A stretch of 37,706 nt of DNA from Chloroflexia bacterium (GCA_013698305.1 JACCVC010000103.1:1-37706), one strand, 5' to 3'; shown: positions 7,972-16,782, counted from the first letter of the stretch. The notes: generated from the letters alone by a model not told the origin. Program-made: numbers and translations.

Positions 7972-8980
7972 TGATGACTTCGACGGTATCCGGGTATTCG
8001 CTCCTGAAACGGATGACGATGGTCTGGATGCCAGCGAAGTCGCGGAGGAGCCAAAGCCGGGTCTCGACGAGGTAGAAGCGACGCTGCGTCGCGGCGTGTA
8101 CCCGCGAAGCGTGCTGATTGGCCTGTCAGACCTGTCCGCCCGCGACGTGCGGCAGGTGCGACTATTCTGGGATGCCGTCGCGCCTGATGTCCGAATTGCG
8201 GTCGTCAGCGAATTGAACGACCTCGCGGAAGAGCGTGTCGACTACCTGTTTGGGCGAGTGTTGCGCTCACTGCTCGACGACCCGGAACCGGCCGTGCGGC
8301 AACACGCGATCACCGGACTCTGGGAAGTGACCGACCCCGATTTGGCGCTGACCCTGATCGCCATGCTCAATGACGATCCTTCCGAGGACGTTCGGGCGGA
8401 AGCGGCGCGAGCGTTGGCCCGGTATGCCGAGCAGGCAGAGCTGGGCGAGTGCGATGACGCTCTGGCGGAACAGGTGCGGAACGCGCTGCTCTCGACGATC
8501 GAGGATAGCGCCGAGTCGCTGCATGTCCGCGCCAGAGCTCTGGAAGCAGCGTCAGTCTTTGCGCGAGACGAGCGAATCCATTCCGCGATCGACTTCTTCT
8601 TCGACGAGGATGACACCGGGTTCCGGGCGACGGCGCTCTACGCAATGGGTCGGTCGATGAACTCGGAGTTCCTGCCCCGGATTCTGAACGAAACCGCCAG
8701 CGATGACGCTGAGCTCCGATTCGAGTCGGCGCGGGCGGCCGGTCGGCTGGGCGACACGACGGCACTGCCGGTGCTTGCCGATCTCGCTGGTGACGACGAC
8801 GCTGAAGTCCGGCAGGCGGCGATTAATGCTCTCGGGGAGGTCGGCGGAAAAGCAGCGATACGCCTCCTACGCAGTATCGCGGAGTCCGCACCCGAGGCGG
8901 ACGAGGAGTTGCTTGAGGCGGCACTTGAGGAAGCGTCCGCCGTGGTGGATCCGCTGCTCCTCGACACGGACGATTCGTGA
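7955..8980 (+). CDS. HEAT-repeat protein
   Basis: This is a 341-residue cytoplasmic protein. After an acidic N-terminus (residues 1-40) it is built of helical HEAT/PBS-lyase-like repeats, for example LLDDPEPAVRQHAITGLWEV, LNDDPSEDVRAEAARALARY, and DLAGDDDAEVRQAAINALGE near residue 285. Such repeats form a solenoid used as a protein-binding scaffold; no catalytic motif is visible. The ATG at 7955 lies inside the end of the preceding gene, giving a 17-nt overlap and no clear ribosome site of its own, as expected for translational coupling. That tie suggests the HEAT protein is a partner of the large winged-helix-like protein. The C-terminus (DPLLLDTDDS) is acidic. Confidence 0.8.
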   Translation: MTQHPDDDFDGIRVFAPETDDDGLDASEVAEEPKPGLDEVEATLRRGVYPRSVLIGLSDLSARDVRQVRLFWDAVAPDVRIAVVSELNDLAEERVDYLFGRVLRSLLDDPEPAVRQHAITGLWEVTDPDLALTLIAMLNDDPSEDVRAEAARALARYAEQAELGECDDALAEQVRNALLSTIEDSAESLHVRARALEAASVFARDERIHSAIDFFFDEDDTGFRATALYAMGRSMNSEFLPRILNETASDDAELRFESARAAGRLGDTTALPVLADLAGDDDAEVRQAAINALGEVGGKAAIRLLRSIAESAPEADEELLEAALEEASAVVDPLLLDTDDS

Positions 8981-9001
8981 CAGACGAGATTCGCAAGATC
9001 A

Positions 9002-10084
9002 TTGCACGTCAGACGACGACGATTGGGGGATCTCATTTCCACCACAGAGGCCGCGGCAACGAACGTCAGCAATTCGCATCCCGCAGTCGCGTGGAACGCC
9101 CGGCTGCGAGAGCATGGCGGCCATTTGCTGCAATCGTGGACCTGGGGCGACTTCAAGCAGCGCCACGGCTGGATTGCTGAGCGGATCCTGGTCGAAGGAC
9201 CAAACGGCACGGCGATGGCGCAGATCCTGTTTCGGCGGCAGGGTCCATTGAGCATAGGATATATTCCCCGTGGCCCGATGATTGCCGGGGACGCCGAGAC
9301 GCTTTGGCCGGAGTTGTGGGCCATGATCGACCAGGCGGCTCGCCGCCAACGAGCCATCTCCGTGATCGTCGAGCCGAACGAGCCGTTGGGACTGCCTGGG
9401 ACATTTCACGATGCCGGGGTGGTGGCTGGTCCAGCCCACTTTCAGCCGGAGCGCACGGTGGTGGCGCCCCTGCTGGATGACGATGCGCTGCTCAAGCAAA
9501 TGCACCAGAAAACTCGATATAGCGTGAGGCTCGCCTACCGACGCGGAGTCGATATTCGCGATATGGTCCGGTCGCCTGAGTCCATTGCGACCTTCTACGG
9601 GCTAATGCAGGACACTGCTCAGCGCAACGAGTTTGGTATTCACTCGCTCGACTACTACAACGATTTCGTCCAGATGTTTGGTGATGACGCGGTGATGCTG
9701 GGCGCCTGGTCGGAAGGCCACCTGGCGGCGGCGGTGATCTCCGCGACCTTCGGAGACGAAGCCGTTTATATGTACGGAGGCTCATCCACGCAGCATCGCG
9801 CACATGGCGCCGCGTTTGCTCTGCAATTCGAGGCGATGAAGTGGGGGAGAGGGCGCGGCGCCAAACGTTACGACCTCTGGGGCATTCCACTCCAGGATCC
9901 GGAGTCGACAAAGTCCGAAGACTCCAACACGATTGCTGGTACCCGTGGCAGCGATTGGCGAGGTCTGTACCGGTTCAAGACCGGCTTCGGTGGGGAGATC
10001 GTCACCTACCCGCAGACAATGGAACGCCGCTACGTGCCCGTTCTTCCCTGGCTTGCCCAACGCCTGAACATCATCCACGGATAG
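9002..10084 (+). CDS. FemAB-family peptidoglycan bridge aminoacyltransferase
   Basis: This is about 360 residues long with two GNAT-like halves. FemX/FemAB enzymes transfer an amino acid from aminoacyl-tRNA to the side chain of the third residue of lipid II, building interpeptide bridges. Family features are W.WGDFKQRHGW near residue 46, YSVRLAYRRGVDIR near 177, GAAFALQFEAMKWGRGRGAKRYDLWGIP, and the C-terminal GLYRFKTGFGGEIVTYPQ. The start is uncertain. No ATG exists in frame; TTG at 9002 and TTG at 9023 are the options, neither with a good ribosome site, while GGGGGA at 9025-9030 lies 5 nt before an ATT at 9036. murE begins 8 bp after its stop, so the two are probably one cell-wall operon. 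Confidence 0.85.
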   Translation: MHVRRRRLGDLISTTEAAATNVSNSHPAVAWNARLREHGGHLLQSWTWGDFKQRHGWIAERILVEGPNGTAMAQILFRRQGPLSIGYIPRGPMIAGDAETLWPELWAMIDQAARRQRAISVIVEPNEPLGLPGTFHDAGVVAGPAHFQPERTVVAPLLDDDALLKQMHQKTRYSVRLAYRRGVDIRDMVRSPESIATFYGLMQDTAQRNEFGIHSLDYYNDFVQMFGDDAVMLGAWSEGHLAAAVISATFGDEAVYMYGGSSTQHRAHGAAFALQFEAMKWGRGRGAKRYDLWGIPLQDPESTKSEDSNTIAGTRGSDWRGLYRFKTGFGGEIVTYPQTMERRYVPVLPWLAQRLNIIHG

Positions 10085-10092
10085 TAGCAAGC

Positions 10093-11625
10093 ATGTACTC
10101 CCATTTGCGACCATCAACGCGGAATGTCACGCTCGGAACGCTCGCCGAGACACTTCACGGTTCCCGGATCATCGGCGACCCTGCGACGATTCTGACGGAT
10201 ATCACCTACGACTCTCGTTTCGTTCGACCCGGCGGGCTGTTTGCGGCATTGATAGGCGGAGAGGTTGACGGGCACGACTTTGCCCGGCGAGCCGCCAATG
10301 CGGGGGCGGCGGCGCTGCTGGTCGAGCGCGAGCAGGATGTCGAGACGCCGCAGATCGTGGTTTCGGGTTCGTCCCGTGCAGCGCTGGCAATTGTGTCCTG
10401 TGAGTGCTACGGACATCCTTCCCATGAGTTGACCGTGATCGGCATCACGGGGACCGACGGCAAGACCACCACCTCGGCGATGCTCGAAGGGATCCTTCAG
10501 GGCACAGGACACCAGGTCGGTGCGATAGGAACGGTCGGGGTACGCATAGGTAACGGCGACAGCTACGACCTCGGCCACCAGACCACGCCCGAATCCAACC
10601 ATGTCCAGCGATATCTTCGCGAGATGGTCGACGCCGGGATCCGATTTGCCGTGATCGAGGCCACGTCGCATGGCCTGGCGACACACCGGCTGGACGGTGT
10701 GCGGTTCGCGATGGCGGGCGTCACCAACATCACGCACGAACACCTCGAGTATCACAAGACGATCGGCAACTATCGTCGGGCCAAGGCGACGTTGCTGGAA
10801 CGGGTTGCCTCACACGGAGGCGTCGTCGTCCTCAACAACGAGGACGAAGGTGCACGGTCGATCCGAGGCTACGCTGACGGAGCCGACTGTCGGACCTATT
10901 CCGCGATGGGCAAGGACGCCGACATCATGGCGGTCAACGTACAGATGGCCGGCCATGGCAGCGCTTTCGATGTTGTGGTAGGCAACAACGTGTTGCATGC
11001 GATGCTGCTGCCGGTGCCGGGTCGGTTCAATGTCGCCAACGCCCTCTGCGCCCTGGGTCTGGCGGAGGCCTGCGGCGTGCCGATGATAGAAGCTACCCGT
11101 GCGTTGGAGCGAGCCAAGCCGGTAGCGGGCCGGATGCAGCCGGTTGATGTCGGTCAGCCGTTCCGGGTGATCGTGGACTACGCGCATACGCCGGAGTCGA
11201 TCCGAACGATCCTCACGCTCTTGCGCAGCCAATACACGGAGGGCCGGTTGCTGGTGGTAACGGGAAGCGCCGGGGAGCGGGACGTCGAGAAGCGTCCATT
11301 GCAGGGCGCCGCCTGTGCGCAGGTTGCCGACATCACCATCGTCACCAGCGAGGACCCGCGACACGAGGATCCCGACCTGATTATCGGGCAGATCGTCGAG
11401 GGCGCGGTCAATGCGGGTGCGGTTCGTGGGGAAACTGTGTTGGCCATCACCGACCGGAGAGAGGCGATCACCGTCGCCTTCGATTTCGCAGAACCCGGTG
11501 ACTGCGTGCTGCTGGCCGGCAAGGGTCACGAAACCAGCATCATCTGGGGCGATGAGCATCGGCCCTGGAACGAGGTCGACGTTGCCGAGGAATTGTTGAG
11601 GGATCTCGCGGAACGAAGCGAGTGA
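10093..11625 (+). CDS. murE: UDP-N-acetylmuramyl-tripeptide synthetase
   Basis: This 510-residue Mur ligase adds the third amino acid to UDP-MurNAc-L-Ala-D-Glu in peptidoglycan precursor synthesis. The ATP loop GITGTDGKTTT starts at residue 117. HRLDGVRFAMAGVTNITHEH is the central-domain signature, and DYAHTPES with GSAGERDVEKRP belongs to the C-terminal domain. The substrate-selecting motif, DNPR in meso-diaminopimelate enzymes, reads EDPR here (residues 420-423). The Arg that contacts the substrate carboxylate is kept, but the Asn is changed to Asp. The acceptor could therefore be diaminopimelate or another diamino acid such as ornithine. The start at 10093 begins right after the FemAB stop; the longer frame to 9841 lies within that gene. 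Confidence 0.92.
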   Translation: MYSHLRPSTRNVTLGTLAETLHGSRIIGDPATILTDITYDSRFVRPGGLFAALIGGEVDGHDFARRAANAGAAALLVEREQDVETPQIVVSGSSRAALAIVSCECYGHPSHELTVIGITGTDGKTTTSAMLEGILQGTGHQVGAIGTVGVRIGNGDSYDLGHQTTPESNHVQRYLREMVDAGIRFAVIEATSHGLATHRLDGVRFAMAGVTNITHEHLEYHKTIGNYRRAKATLLERVASHGGVVVLNNEDEGARSIRGYADGADCRTYSAMGKDADIMAVNVQMAGHGSAFDVVVGNNVLHAMLLPVPGRFNVANALCALGLAEACGVPMIEATRALERAKPVAGRMQPVDVGQPFRVIVDYAHTPESIRTILTLLRSQYTEGRLLVVTGSAGERDVEKRPLQGAACAQVADITIVTSEDPRHEDPDLIIGQIVEGAVNAGAVRGETVLAITDRREAITVAFDFAEPGDCVLLAGKGHETSIIWGDEHRPWNEVDVAEELLRDLAERSE

Positions 11626-11734
11626 ACACAGGTTTCTGCCTGCGTTCTCGGCACGTTCATGCCAGGCCGGGCAACGCGAATGTCTGTGTGACAAGATACA
11701 CCACCGGAACACGACGCCGACGCCAGCCCGATAC

Positions 11735-11766
11735 CAAATCACTCCACGCATCGCTGGAGTGATTTG
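11735..11766 (+). terminator. Bidirectional terminator between murE and aspS
   Basis: Perfect 12-bp arms CAAATCACTCCA (11735-11746) and TGGAGTGATTTG (11755-11766) enclose an 8-nt loop. The A/T-rich base of the stem gives a T-run at the end of either RNA. It lies between the convergent ends of murE (11625) and aspS (11824). Confidence 0.75.
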
Positions 11767-11823
11767 TTGCCCCCGGGGTTCAGTCATCACGAGTTTCCCG
11801 TATCTTCTCCGGCTACTAAAGGA

Positions 11824-13704
11824 TCAGGGCTTGGGCGCATCCGGCGCCGGCGCCGTCTCCGCTTCGGCGGCGGAGACGGCTGCTTCCCTGAGTTTCGCCC
11901 TGGCGTCCTGAGCTGCGTCCTGACGAATGTCGAGGCCGAGCTCATCGAGCTGCTCTGGCGCCACGAGGTCCGGCGCGTTGAGCATAAGGTCAATGCCGCG
12001 CTGGTTCTTGGGGAAGGCCATCACGTCGCGGATGTTGGACTCTCGCGCCAGCACCATGATGAGCCTGTCGATGCCTGGCGCGATCCCACCGTGAGGAGGC
12101 GCGCCGTACTCCAGGGCATCCAGCAACGCGCCGAAGCGATCCTGCTGATCTTCAAGCTTGTGGCCCATCAACTCGAAGATGCGCTCCTGTTTCGCACGGT
12201 CGTGAATCCGGATGCTGCCTCCACCCAACTCATAGCCGTTGCCGACCAGGTCATACTGCTTCGCCCGGACCTTGCCCGGATCGCTCGCCAGCAGGTGCTC
12301 GTCTTCCGGGAGGTAGCTGGAGAAGGGGTTGTGAGTGGCATCCCAGCGGTTGCCTTCCTCGTCCCACTCCAACAGCGGGAACTCCACGATCCAGCAGAAG
12401 GCGAGGACGTTCGGATCGGCCAACTCGAGACGTTCGCCAAACTCCGAACGCAGGGCGTCCAGTGCCTTGGCGACGATGGCGGGCTGATCGGCGACCAGCA
12501 GCACCAGGTCGCCCTCTCCAGCGCCAATGCCAGTCGTCATCGCCGTGATCTCATCGTCTGACAGGAACTTGGCGATCGGCGACTTCAGCCCCTGTGCCTG
12601 GAGCTGCATGGTGGCAAGCCCTTTGGCCCCCGCCTGCTTTGCCAGGTCGGTGACTTCGTCGATCTGCTTTCGGGTGTAGTCGCCGCAGCCAGGCACGACG
12701 ATGGTCTTGACCTGGCCTCCGCCATCGAGCACGCCCCTGAACGCCTTGAACTCCGTGTTGCGGAGCGCATCCGAGACATCCTGCAACTCCATGCCGAAGC
12801 GCAGATCGGGCCGATCGTTGCCGAATCGATCCATCGACTCCTGATAGGTAAGTCGCGGGAAGGGTCGCGTCTGGATGGTCATGTCCGAGAACTTTTCGGT
12901 GATTTCGGTGTACAACTGCTCGGTCAGTTCCATCACGTCATTCTGGTCGACGAAGGACATCTCAAGGTCGAGCTGAGTGAACTCCGGTTGCCGGTCGGCA
13001 CGTTGGGCCTCGTCGCGGAAACATCGGGCGATCTGGAAGTACCGATCAACCCCGGACACCATGAGCAACTGCTTGAGCTGCTGCGGCGATTGCGGCAGGG
13101 CGTAGAACATGCCGGGGAACTGACTGCTTGGCACCAGGTAGTCCCTGGCGCCTTCCGGCGTGCTCTTGATCAGCAACGGCGTCTCGATTTCCAGGAAACC
13201 TCGCTCATCGAGAAAATCACGCATGTGCTTGACGACACGATGGCGCTGGATCATGTTGTCCGTCATCCGGCGGCGGCGGAGGTCCAGATAGCGATACTTG
13301 AGCCGCAGGGACTCGTCGACGTCGACCTCTTCGTTGATGTAGAAGGGAGGTGTCTTCGACCGGTTGAGGATGGTCAGCGCATGCGCCTCGACCTCGAGCT
13401 CGCCAGTTGGCATGTTCGGGTTGACGGTACCCTCGGGTCGCTTCAGCACCACGCCCGACACCTCGATCACGAACTCGTTGCGAAGGTCGCCGGCAAGCTC
13501 GTGGGCGTCCTTCTGGACTTCGGGATTGAAGACGACCTGGGTGATGCCGAACCGATCCCTCAGATCGATGAAGATCAAACCACCGAGATCGCGACGGCGA
13601 TTGACCCAGCCCTTGAGCGTGACCTTGTTGTCAGCGTGGTCGAGGCGGAGCGTTCCGCACGTGAAGCGATCGATCGTTTCCGGTTGCACATCGAGGCCCT
13701 GCAT
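11824..13704 (-). CDS. aspS: Aspartyl-tRNA synthetase
   Basis: This 626-residue class II synthetase charges tRNA-Asp. An N-terminal OB-fold anticodon-binding domain (residues about 15-115) is followed by the catalytic core: motif 2 with FRDEAQRADRQPEFTQLDLEMSF, a bacterial GAD insertion domain (about residues 295-420), and motif 3 with GIAPGIDRLIML-like GGIAPGIDRLIMVLA near 545. The residue after RRRD in the anticodon domain is Leu40. Pseudomonas-type non-discriminating enzymes have His there and E. coli has Leu, so a tRNA-Asp-specific enzyme is suggested. ATG 13704 has AGGGAGA 4-6 nt upstream; the longer frame to 13830 reads through a repeat hairpin. A 35-residue Ala/Glu/Pro tail ends the protein. 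It is last in the lepA-mazG-aspS order. Confidence 0.95.
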   Translation of the reverse strand: MQGLDVQPETIDRFTCGTLRLDHADNKVTLKGWVNRRRDLGGLIFIDLRDRFGITQVVFNPEVQKDAHELAGDLRNEFVIEVSGVVLKRPEGTVNPNMPTGELEVEAHALTILNRSKTPPFYINEEVDVDESLRLKYRYLDLRRRRMTDNMIQRHRVVKHMRDFLDERGFLEIETPLLIKSTPEGARDYLVPSSQFPGMFYALPQSPQQLKQLLMVSGVDRYFQIARCFRDEAQRADRQPEFTQLDLEMSFVDQNDVMELTEQLYTEITEKFSDMTIQTRPFPRLTYQESMDRFGNDRPDLRFGMELQDVSDALRNTEFKAFRGVLDGGGQVKTIVVPGCGDYTRKQIDEVTDLAKQAGAKGLATMQLQAQGLKSPIAKFLSDDEITAMTTGIGAGEGDLVLLVADQPAIVAKALDALRSEFGERLELADPNVLAFCWIVEFPLLEWDEEGNRWDATHNPFSSYLPEDEHLLASDPGKVRAKQYDLVGNGYELGGGSIRIHDRAKQERIFELMGHKLEDQQDRFGALLDALEYGAPPHGGIAPGIDRLIMVLARESNIRDVMAFPKNQRGIDLMLNAPDLVAPEQLDELGLDIRQDAAQDARAKLREAAVSAAEAETAPAPDAPKP

Positions 13705-13776
13705 GCAGTCTCCCTGTTTTTGTGAATGATTGTTGTCATCGGCGGATCGCTTGAGCAATCGACGGCCAACATGTGG

Positions 13777-13797
13777 CCCCGGACCTTGTGTCCGGGG
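13777..13797 (+). repeat. CTTGT-loop hairpin repeat, copy 1
   Basis: Arms CCCCGGAC (13777-13784) and GTCCGGGG (13790-13797) pair fully around CTTGT. It sits in the 150-bp space between mazG and aspS, preceded by ATGTGG. It is one of six hairpins in the window with the same loop but different stems. A short GTT run follows at 13803-13815. Confidence 0.7.
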
Positions 13798-13854
13798 ATT
13801 GATCGTTGTTGTTGTTGCTGGCACCCGCACACAAGGCGCGGGGCTACCTGGGCG

Positions 13855-14820
13855 TCAATCGGACTCACTAACATACTGATTCAGCGCATCGCGAAGCACA
13901 GCATCCGGGTCGTCGCCAGCGGCAATGATACCCGCAATCACAGCGAGCATCTCACCGCCTGGCCCAGCAGGCGCGGGTTGATCCGGGGTCAACGGATGCT
14001 TTTGCAGCACTCGGGCAGCTCTGGTGAGGGCTGGCATCGAACGCGGCTGGCCGTCCGCCGCCTTCTCGGTCGAGGACAACTTGCCCGCCGCCTTCTCCTC
14101 CGCCTTGACCCGTTTCCACAATCCCACGACGTCCAGGTCATCGTGATTCGAATCGTCACCGAAGACATGCGGATGCCGCCGGATGACCTTGGCGGTGATG
14201 CCCTCGTAGACGTCCTCGAGCGTGAAGTGACCGGCTTCCTCCGCGATCTGGGCGTGCATCATGATCAGCAGCCCGAGATCGCCCAACTCTTCAGCGAGGT
14301 TGTCCATGTCGCCGGCGTCGATGGCATCGAGCGCCTCATACACCTCGTCGATCAGCGCGTTGCGCAGGGATTGAGTGGTCTGCTTGCGGTCCCAGGGACA
14401 GCCGTCAGAGGCGCGGAGCCGGGCGACGATGTGCTGGAGCGTGCGCGGATCGCGATGGGCGTCGAGAATAGGGAGGGAAGGGATCACCGCGACAAGCACG
14501 TCGGCTCCAAGGTGAGCCACATCGCGAACACGGATGTCATCACCACCTTCAGGCGGGTAATCCTCAGTCGTCAGGACCAGCAATTCGTGATCTGGGGGGT
14601 AGTGTCGGTTCAGCACCGACGCCAGCGCCTTGAACTCCACCGGCTCGCGGAGCGCATCCATCACGACTGGCCATCGAGGCGTGAGCGGCAGCGATCCGCC
14701 CGCGAATCTGTTGTTCTTGCCGGCTTCACGGACCGTTTTGGTCAAGAGAATCTGCACGTTGTCGTCGCGAAGATCGAGACCACGGGTCGCGGCTATCTCT
14801 GCAAGCACGTCAAAATCCAT
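13855..14820 (-). CDS. mazG: MazG nucleotide pyrophosphohydrolase with vestigial methylase-type N-terminus
   Basis: This is 321 residues long. MazG hydrolyses (d)NTPs to monophosphates, removing abnormal nucleotides or lowering ppGpp. The core at residues about 130-245 is clear: GCPWDRKQTTQSLR, then EVYEALDAID and AEELGDLGLLIMMHAQ, the paired E-x-x-E/D magnesium motifs, then RRHPHVFG. Residues 1-125 (for instance EFKALASVLNRHYPPDHELLVLT) look like the C-terminal half of the tetrapyrrole-methylase unit fused to MazG in YabN, without the SAM-binding front half. ATG 14820 is preferred to a TTG at 14829; AAGGGA lies upstream. It lies between lepA and aspS on the same strand. Confidence 0.88.
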   Translation of the reverse strand: MDFDVLAEIAATRGLDLRDDNVQILLTKTVREAGKNNRFAGGSLPLTPRWPVVMDALREPVEFKALASVLNRHYPPDHELLVLTTEDYPPEGGDDIRVRDVAHLGADVLVAVIPSLPILDAHRDPRTLQHIVARLRASDGCPWDRKQTTQSLRNALIDEVYEALDAIDAGDMDNLAEELGDLGLLIMMHAQIAEEAGHFTLEDVYEGITAKVIRRHPHVFGDDSNHDDLDVVGLWKRVKAEEKAAGKLSSTEKAADGQPRSMPALTRAARVLQKHPLTPDQPAPAGPGGEMLAVIAGIIAAGDDPDAVLRDALNQYVSESD

Positions 14821-14922
14821 CGGCGGCAAGGTCCCTTCTGATATGTGCTTCAGCGAACGAAGGTCGACATGGAGTCGACCCGTACGGGCGGATGGGACGG
14901 CTTTAAACAGACTTGGAGAAAC

Positions 14923-14943
14923 GCCGACACAGGGTCAGCACTA
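14923..14943 (-). repeat. CCTGT-loop hairpin repeat, copy 2, overlapping the lepA stop
   Basis: On the minus strand CGTAGTG leads into GCTGAC, loop CCTGT, then GTCGGC (14939-14923), six pairs with one G-U. It closely resembles copy 4 at 33957-33980. Its CGTAG leader supplies the TAG stop of lepA at 14943-14941, so the repeat begins inside the gene's last codons. Confidence 0.6.
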
Positions 14944-16782
14944 CGAGGACGAAGGCTTGTCGGAGGACGAGCCGATGCTGAGCACTGCCATGAAGGCATC
15001 CTGCGGAATCTCGACGCTGCCGACGACCTTCATCCGCGCCTTGCCCTCCTTCTGCTTTTCGAGCAGCTTGCGCTTGCGGCTGATGTCGCCTCCGTAGCAC
15101 TTGGCGAGGACGTTCTTGCGCATCGCCTTGATCGTTTCGCGGGAGATGATCCGGCTACCGATCGACGCCTGGATCGGAACATCGAACATCTGCCTCGGGA
15201 TCAGTTGCCGAAGCTTCTGGACAAGTTCCCGGCCCTTGTAGTAGGCGTCGTCGCGGTGCGTGATCACCGACAGCGCGTCGACCGCCTGGCCGTTGACCAG
15301 CACGTCGAGCTTGACCAGATTCGCCTCCCGCATATCGGCGAGGGAGTAGTCGAGCGACGCGTATCCCTGGGTGCGGCTCTTGAGCTGGTCGTAGAAGTCG
15401 ACGATCAGCTCGGCCAGCGGGATGTCGTACTTGAGCTGAACGCGGTCCTCGTCGAGGTATATCATCTCTTCGAAGAGCGCCCGGCGGTTGGTCGTCAGGT
15501 CCATGATCGCGCCGATGTACCGAGACGGCGCGATCACGCTGAGGTGCATCCACGGCTCGCGGATCGCCTCGATCTCGCCAAAGGACGGCATGTCGGACGG
15601 ATTGTCGATGCGCCGGATCTCGTCGGTGTTGATCATCCGGACCTCGTACTCCACGCTCGGGGCGGTGGCGAGCAGGTCGAGGTCGTACTCGCGCTCCAGC
15701 CGCTCCTGCACGATCTCCATATGGAGCAGGCCCAGGAAACCGCACCGGTAGCCGAACCCAAGCGCCATCGACGATTCAGGCTCATAGGTGAGCGAGGCGT
15801 CGTTGAGCTGGAGCCGGTCGAGCGCGTCCCGCAGAATCGGGAAGTCCTCACTGTCCGCGGGGTAGAGGCCCGCATACACCATCGGCTTGGCGGGACGGTA
15901 GCCTGCGAGTGGCGTGGCGGCAGGTCGCTCGGCCAGGGTGATGGTGTCGCCGACCTGGACGTCCTTGACGACCTTGAGGCCGGTGGCGATGTAGCCGACC
16001 TCGCCGGTAGACAGCGAGCTGGTCGCCTGCATGTCCGGGTTGAAGAAGCCGAGCTCGATGGCGTCGGTGTTCTTCTTCGTGCCCATCACGCGAATTTCCT
16101 CGCCGTCGCTGATCGAGCCGTCGACAATCTTGACGTAGGCAATCACGCCCTTGTAGGAGTCGTAGTGGGAGTCGAAGATCAGTGCGCGCAACGGGTTCCC
16201 GTCGCCGTCTGCTGGCGGAGGCGGGATGTTCTTGACGATCGCTTCCAGGATCTCCGCCACGCCGGTGCCGTTTTTGGCTGAGGCGGGGATGATCTCGTCG
16301 TCCAGCAGGCCGATAAACTTGCCTACCTCCTTGGAAACTCGCTCGGGATCGGCGTTGGGCAGGTCGATCTTGTTGACCACCGCGATCATGGCGAGGTCGT
16401 GTTCCATCGCCAGGTAGACGTTGGCCATCGTCTGCGCCTCGATCCCCTGGGCCGCGTCCACGACCAGCAGGGCGCCTTCACACGCGGCAAGGCTGCGAGA
16501 CACCTCGTAGGAGAAATCGACATGGCCGGGTGTGTCGATCAGGTTGAGCTCATACCGCTCGCCGTCGCTGGCGGTGTAGCCCATACGCACCGCGCGCGCC
16601 TTGATGGTGATGCCCTTTTCCCGCTCGAGGTCCATGGTATCGAGCATTTGCGTCGACATGTCGCGGTCGGCGATCGTGTCCGTCCGCTGCATCAAACGAT
16701 CCGCCAGGGTGGATTTGCCGTGATCGATATGAGCGATGATGCAGAAGTTGCGAATATGGGCGGTGGATGATTGCTCACTCAT
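14941..16782 (-). CDS. lepA: Elongation factor 4 (LepA), ribosome-bound GTPase
   Basis: This 613-residue translational GTPase remodels stalled or mistranslocated ribosomes. G1 is AHIDHGKST at residues 17-25, G2/G3 include GITIKAR and DTPGHVDF, and G4 is NKIDLP near 130. These are followed by the EF-Tu domain II, EF-G-like domains III and V, and the LepA-specific C-terminal domain (NVLAKCYGGDISRKRKLLEKQ), which separates it from EF-G. The ATG at 16782 (MSEQSSTAHIRNF) is chosen because family proteins begin just before the G domain; no strong ribosome site is visible, and upstream in-frame ATGs at 16788 and beyond are possible. A TATACT -10-like box on the minus strand at 16887-16882 may belong to its promoter. 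It is first of lepA-mazG-aspS. Confidence 0.95.
   Translation of the reverse strand: MSEQSSTAHIRNFCIIAHIDHGKSTLADRLMQRTDTIADRDMSTQMLDTMDLEREKGITIKARAVRMGYTASDGERYELNLIDTPGHVDFSYEVSRSLAACEGALLVVDAAQGIEAQTMANVYLAMEHDLAMIAVVNKIDLPNADPERVSKEVGKFIGLLDDEIIPASAKNGTGVAEILEAIVKNIPPPPADGDGNPLRALIFDSHYDSYKGVIAYVKIVDGSISDGEEIRVMGTKKNTDAIELGFFNPDMQATSSLSTGEVGYIATGLKVVKDVQVGDTITLAERPAATPLAGYRPAKPMVYAGLYPADSEDFPILRDALDRLQLNDASLTYEPESSMALGFGYRCGFLGLLHMEIVQERLEREYDLDLLATAPSVEYEVRMINTDEIRRIDNPSDMPSFGEIEAIREPWMHLSVIAPSRYIGAIMDLTTNRRALFEEMIYLDEDRVQLKYDIPLAELIVDFYDQLKSRTQGYASLDYSLADMREANLVKLDVLVNGQAVDALSVITHRDDAYYKGRELVQKLRQLIPRQMFDVPIQASIGSRIISRETIKAMRKNVLAKCYGGDISRKRKLLEKQKEGKARMKVVGSVEIPQDAFMAVLSIGSSSDKPSSS

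Noticed and set aside
8977..9180. GTG-started 67-residue frame overlapping the HEAT gene stop (GTGA)
   Set aside because: The overlap looks attractive, but the protein is Arg-rich noise and lies in a different frame from the clear FemAB domain.
13800..13816. GTT trinucleotide run near the aspS leader
   Set aside because: Too short (four units) to treat as a functional microsatellite.
14845..16281. Long plus-strand frame (478 codons) opposite lepA
   Set aside because: It is the antisense shadow of lepA; GC-rich codon bias keeps the opposite strand open and no domain is recognisable.
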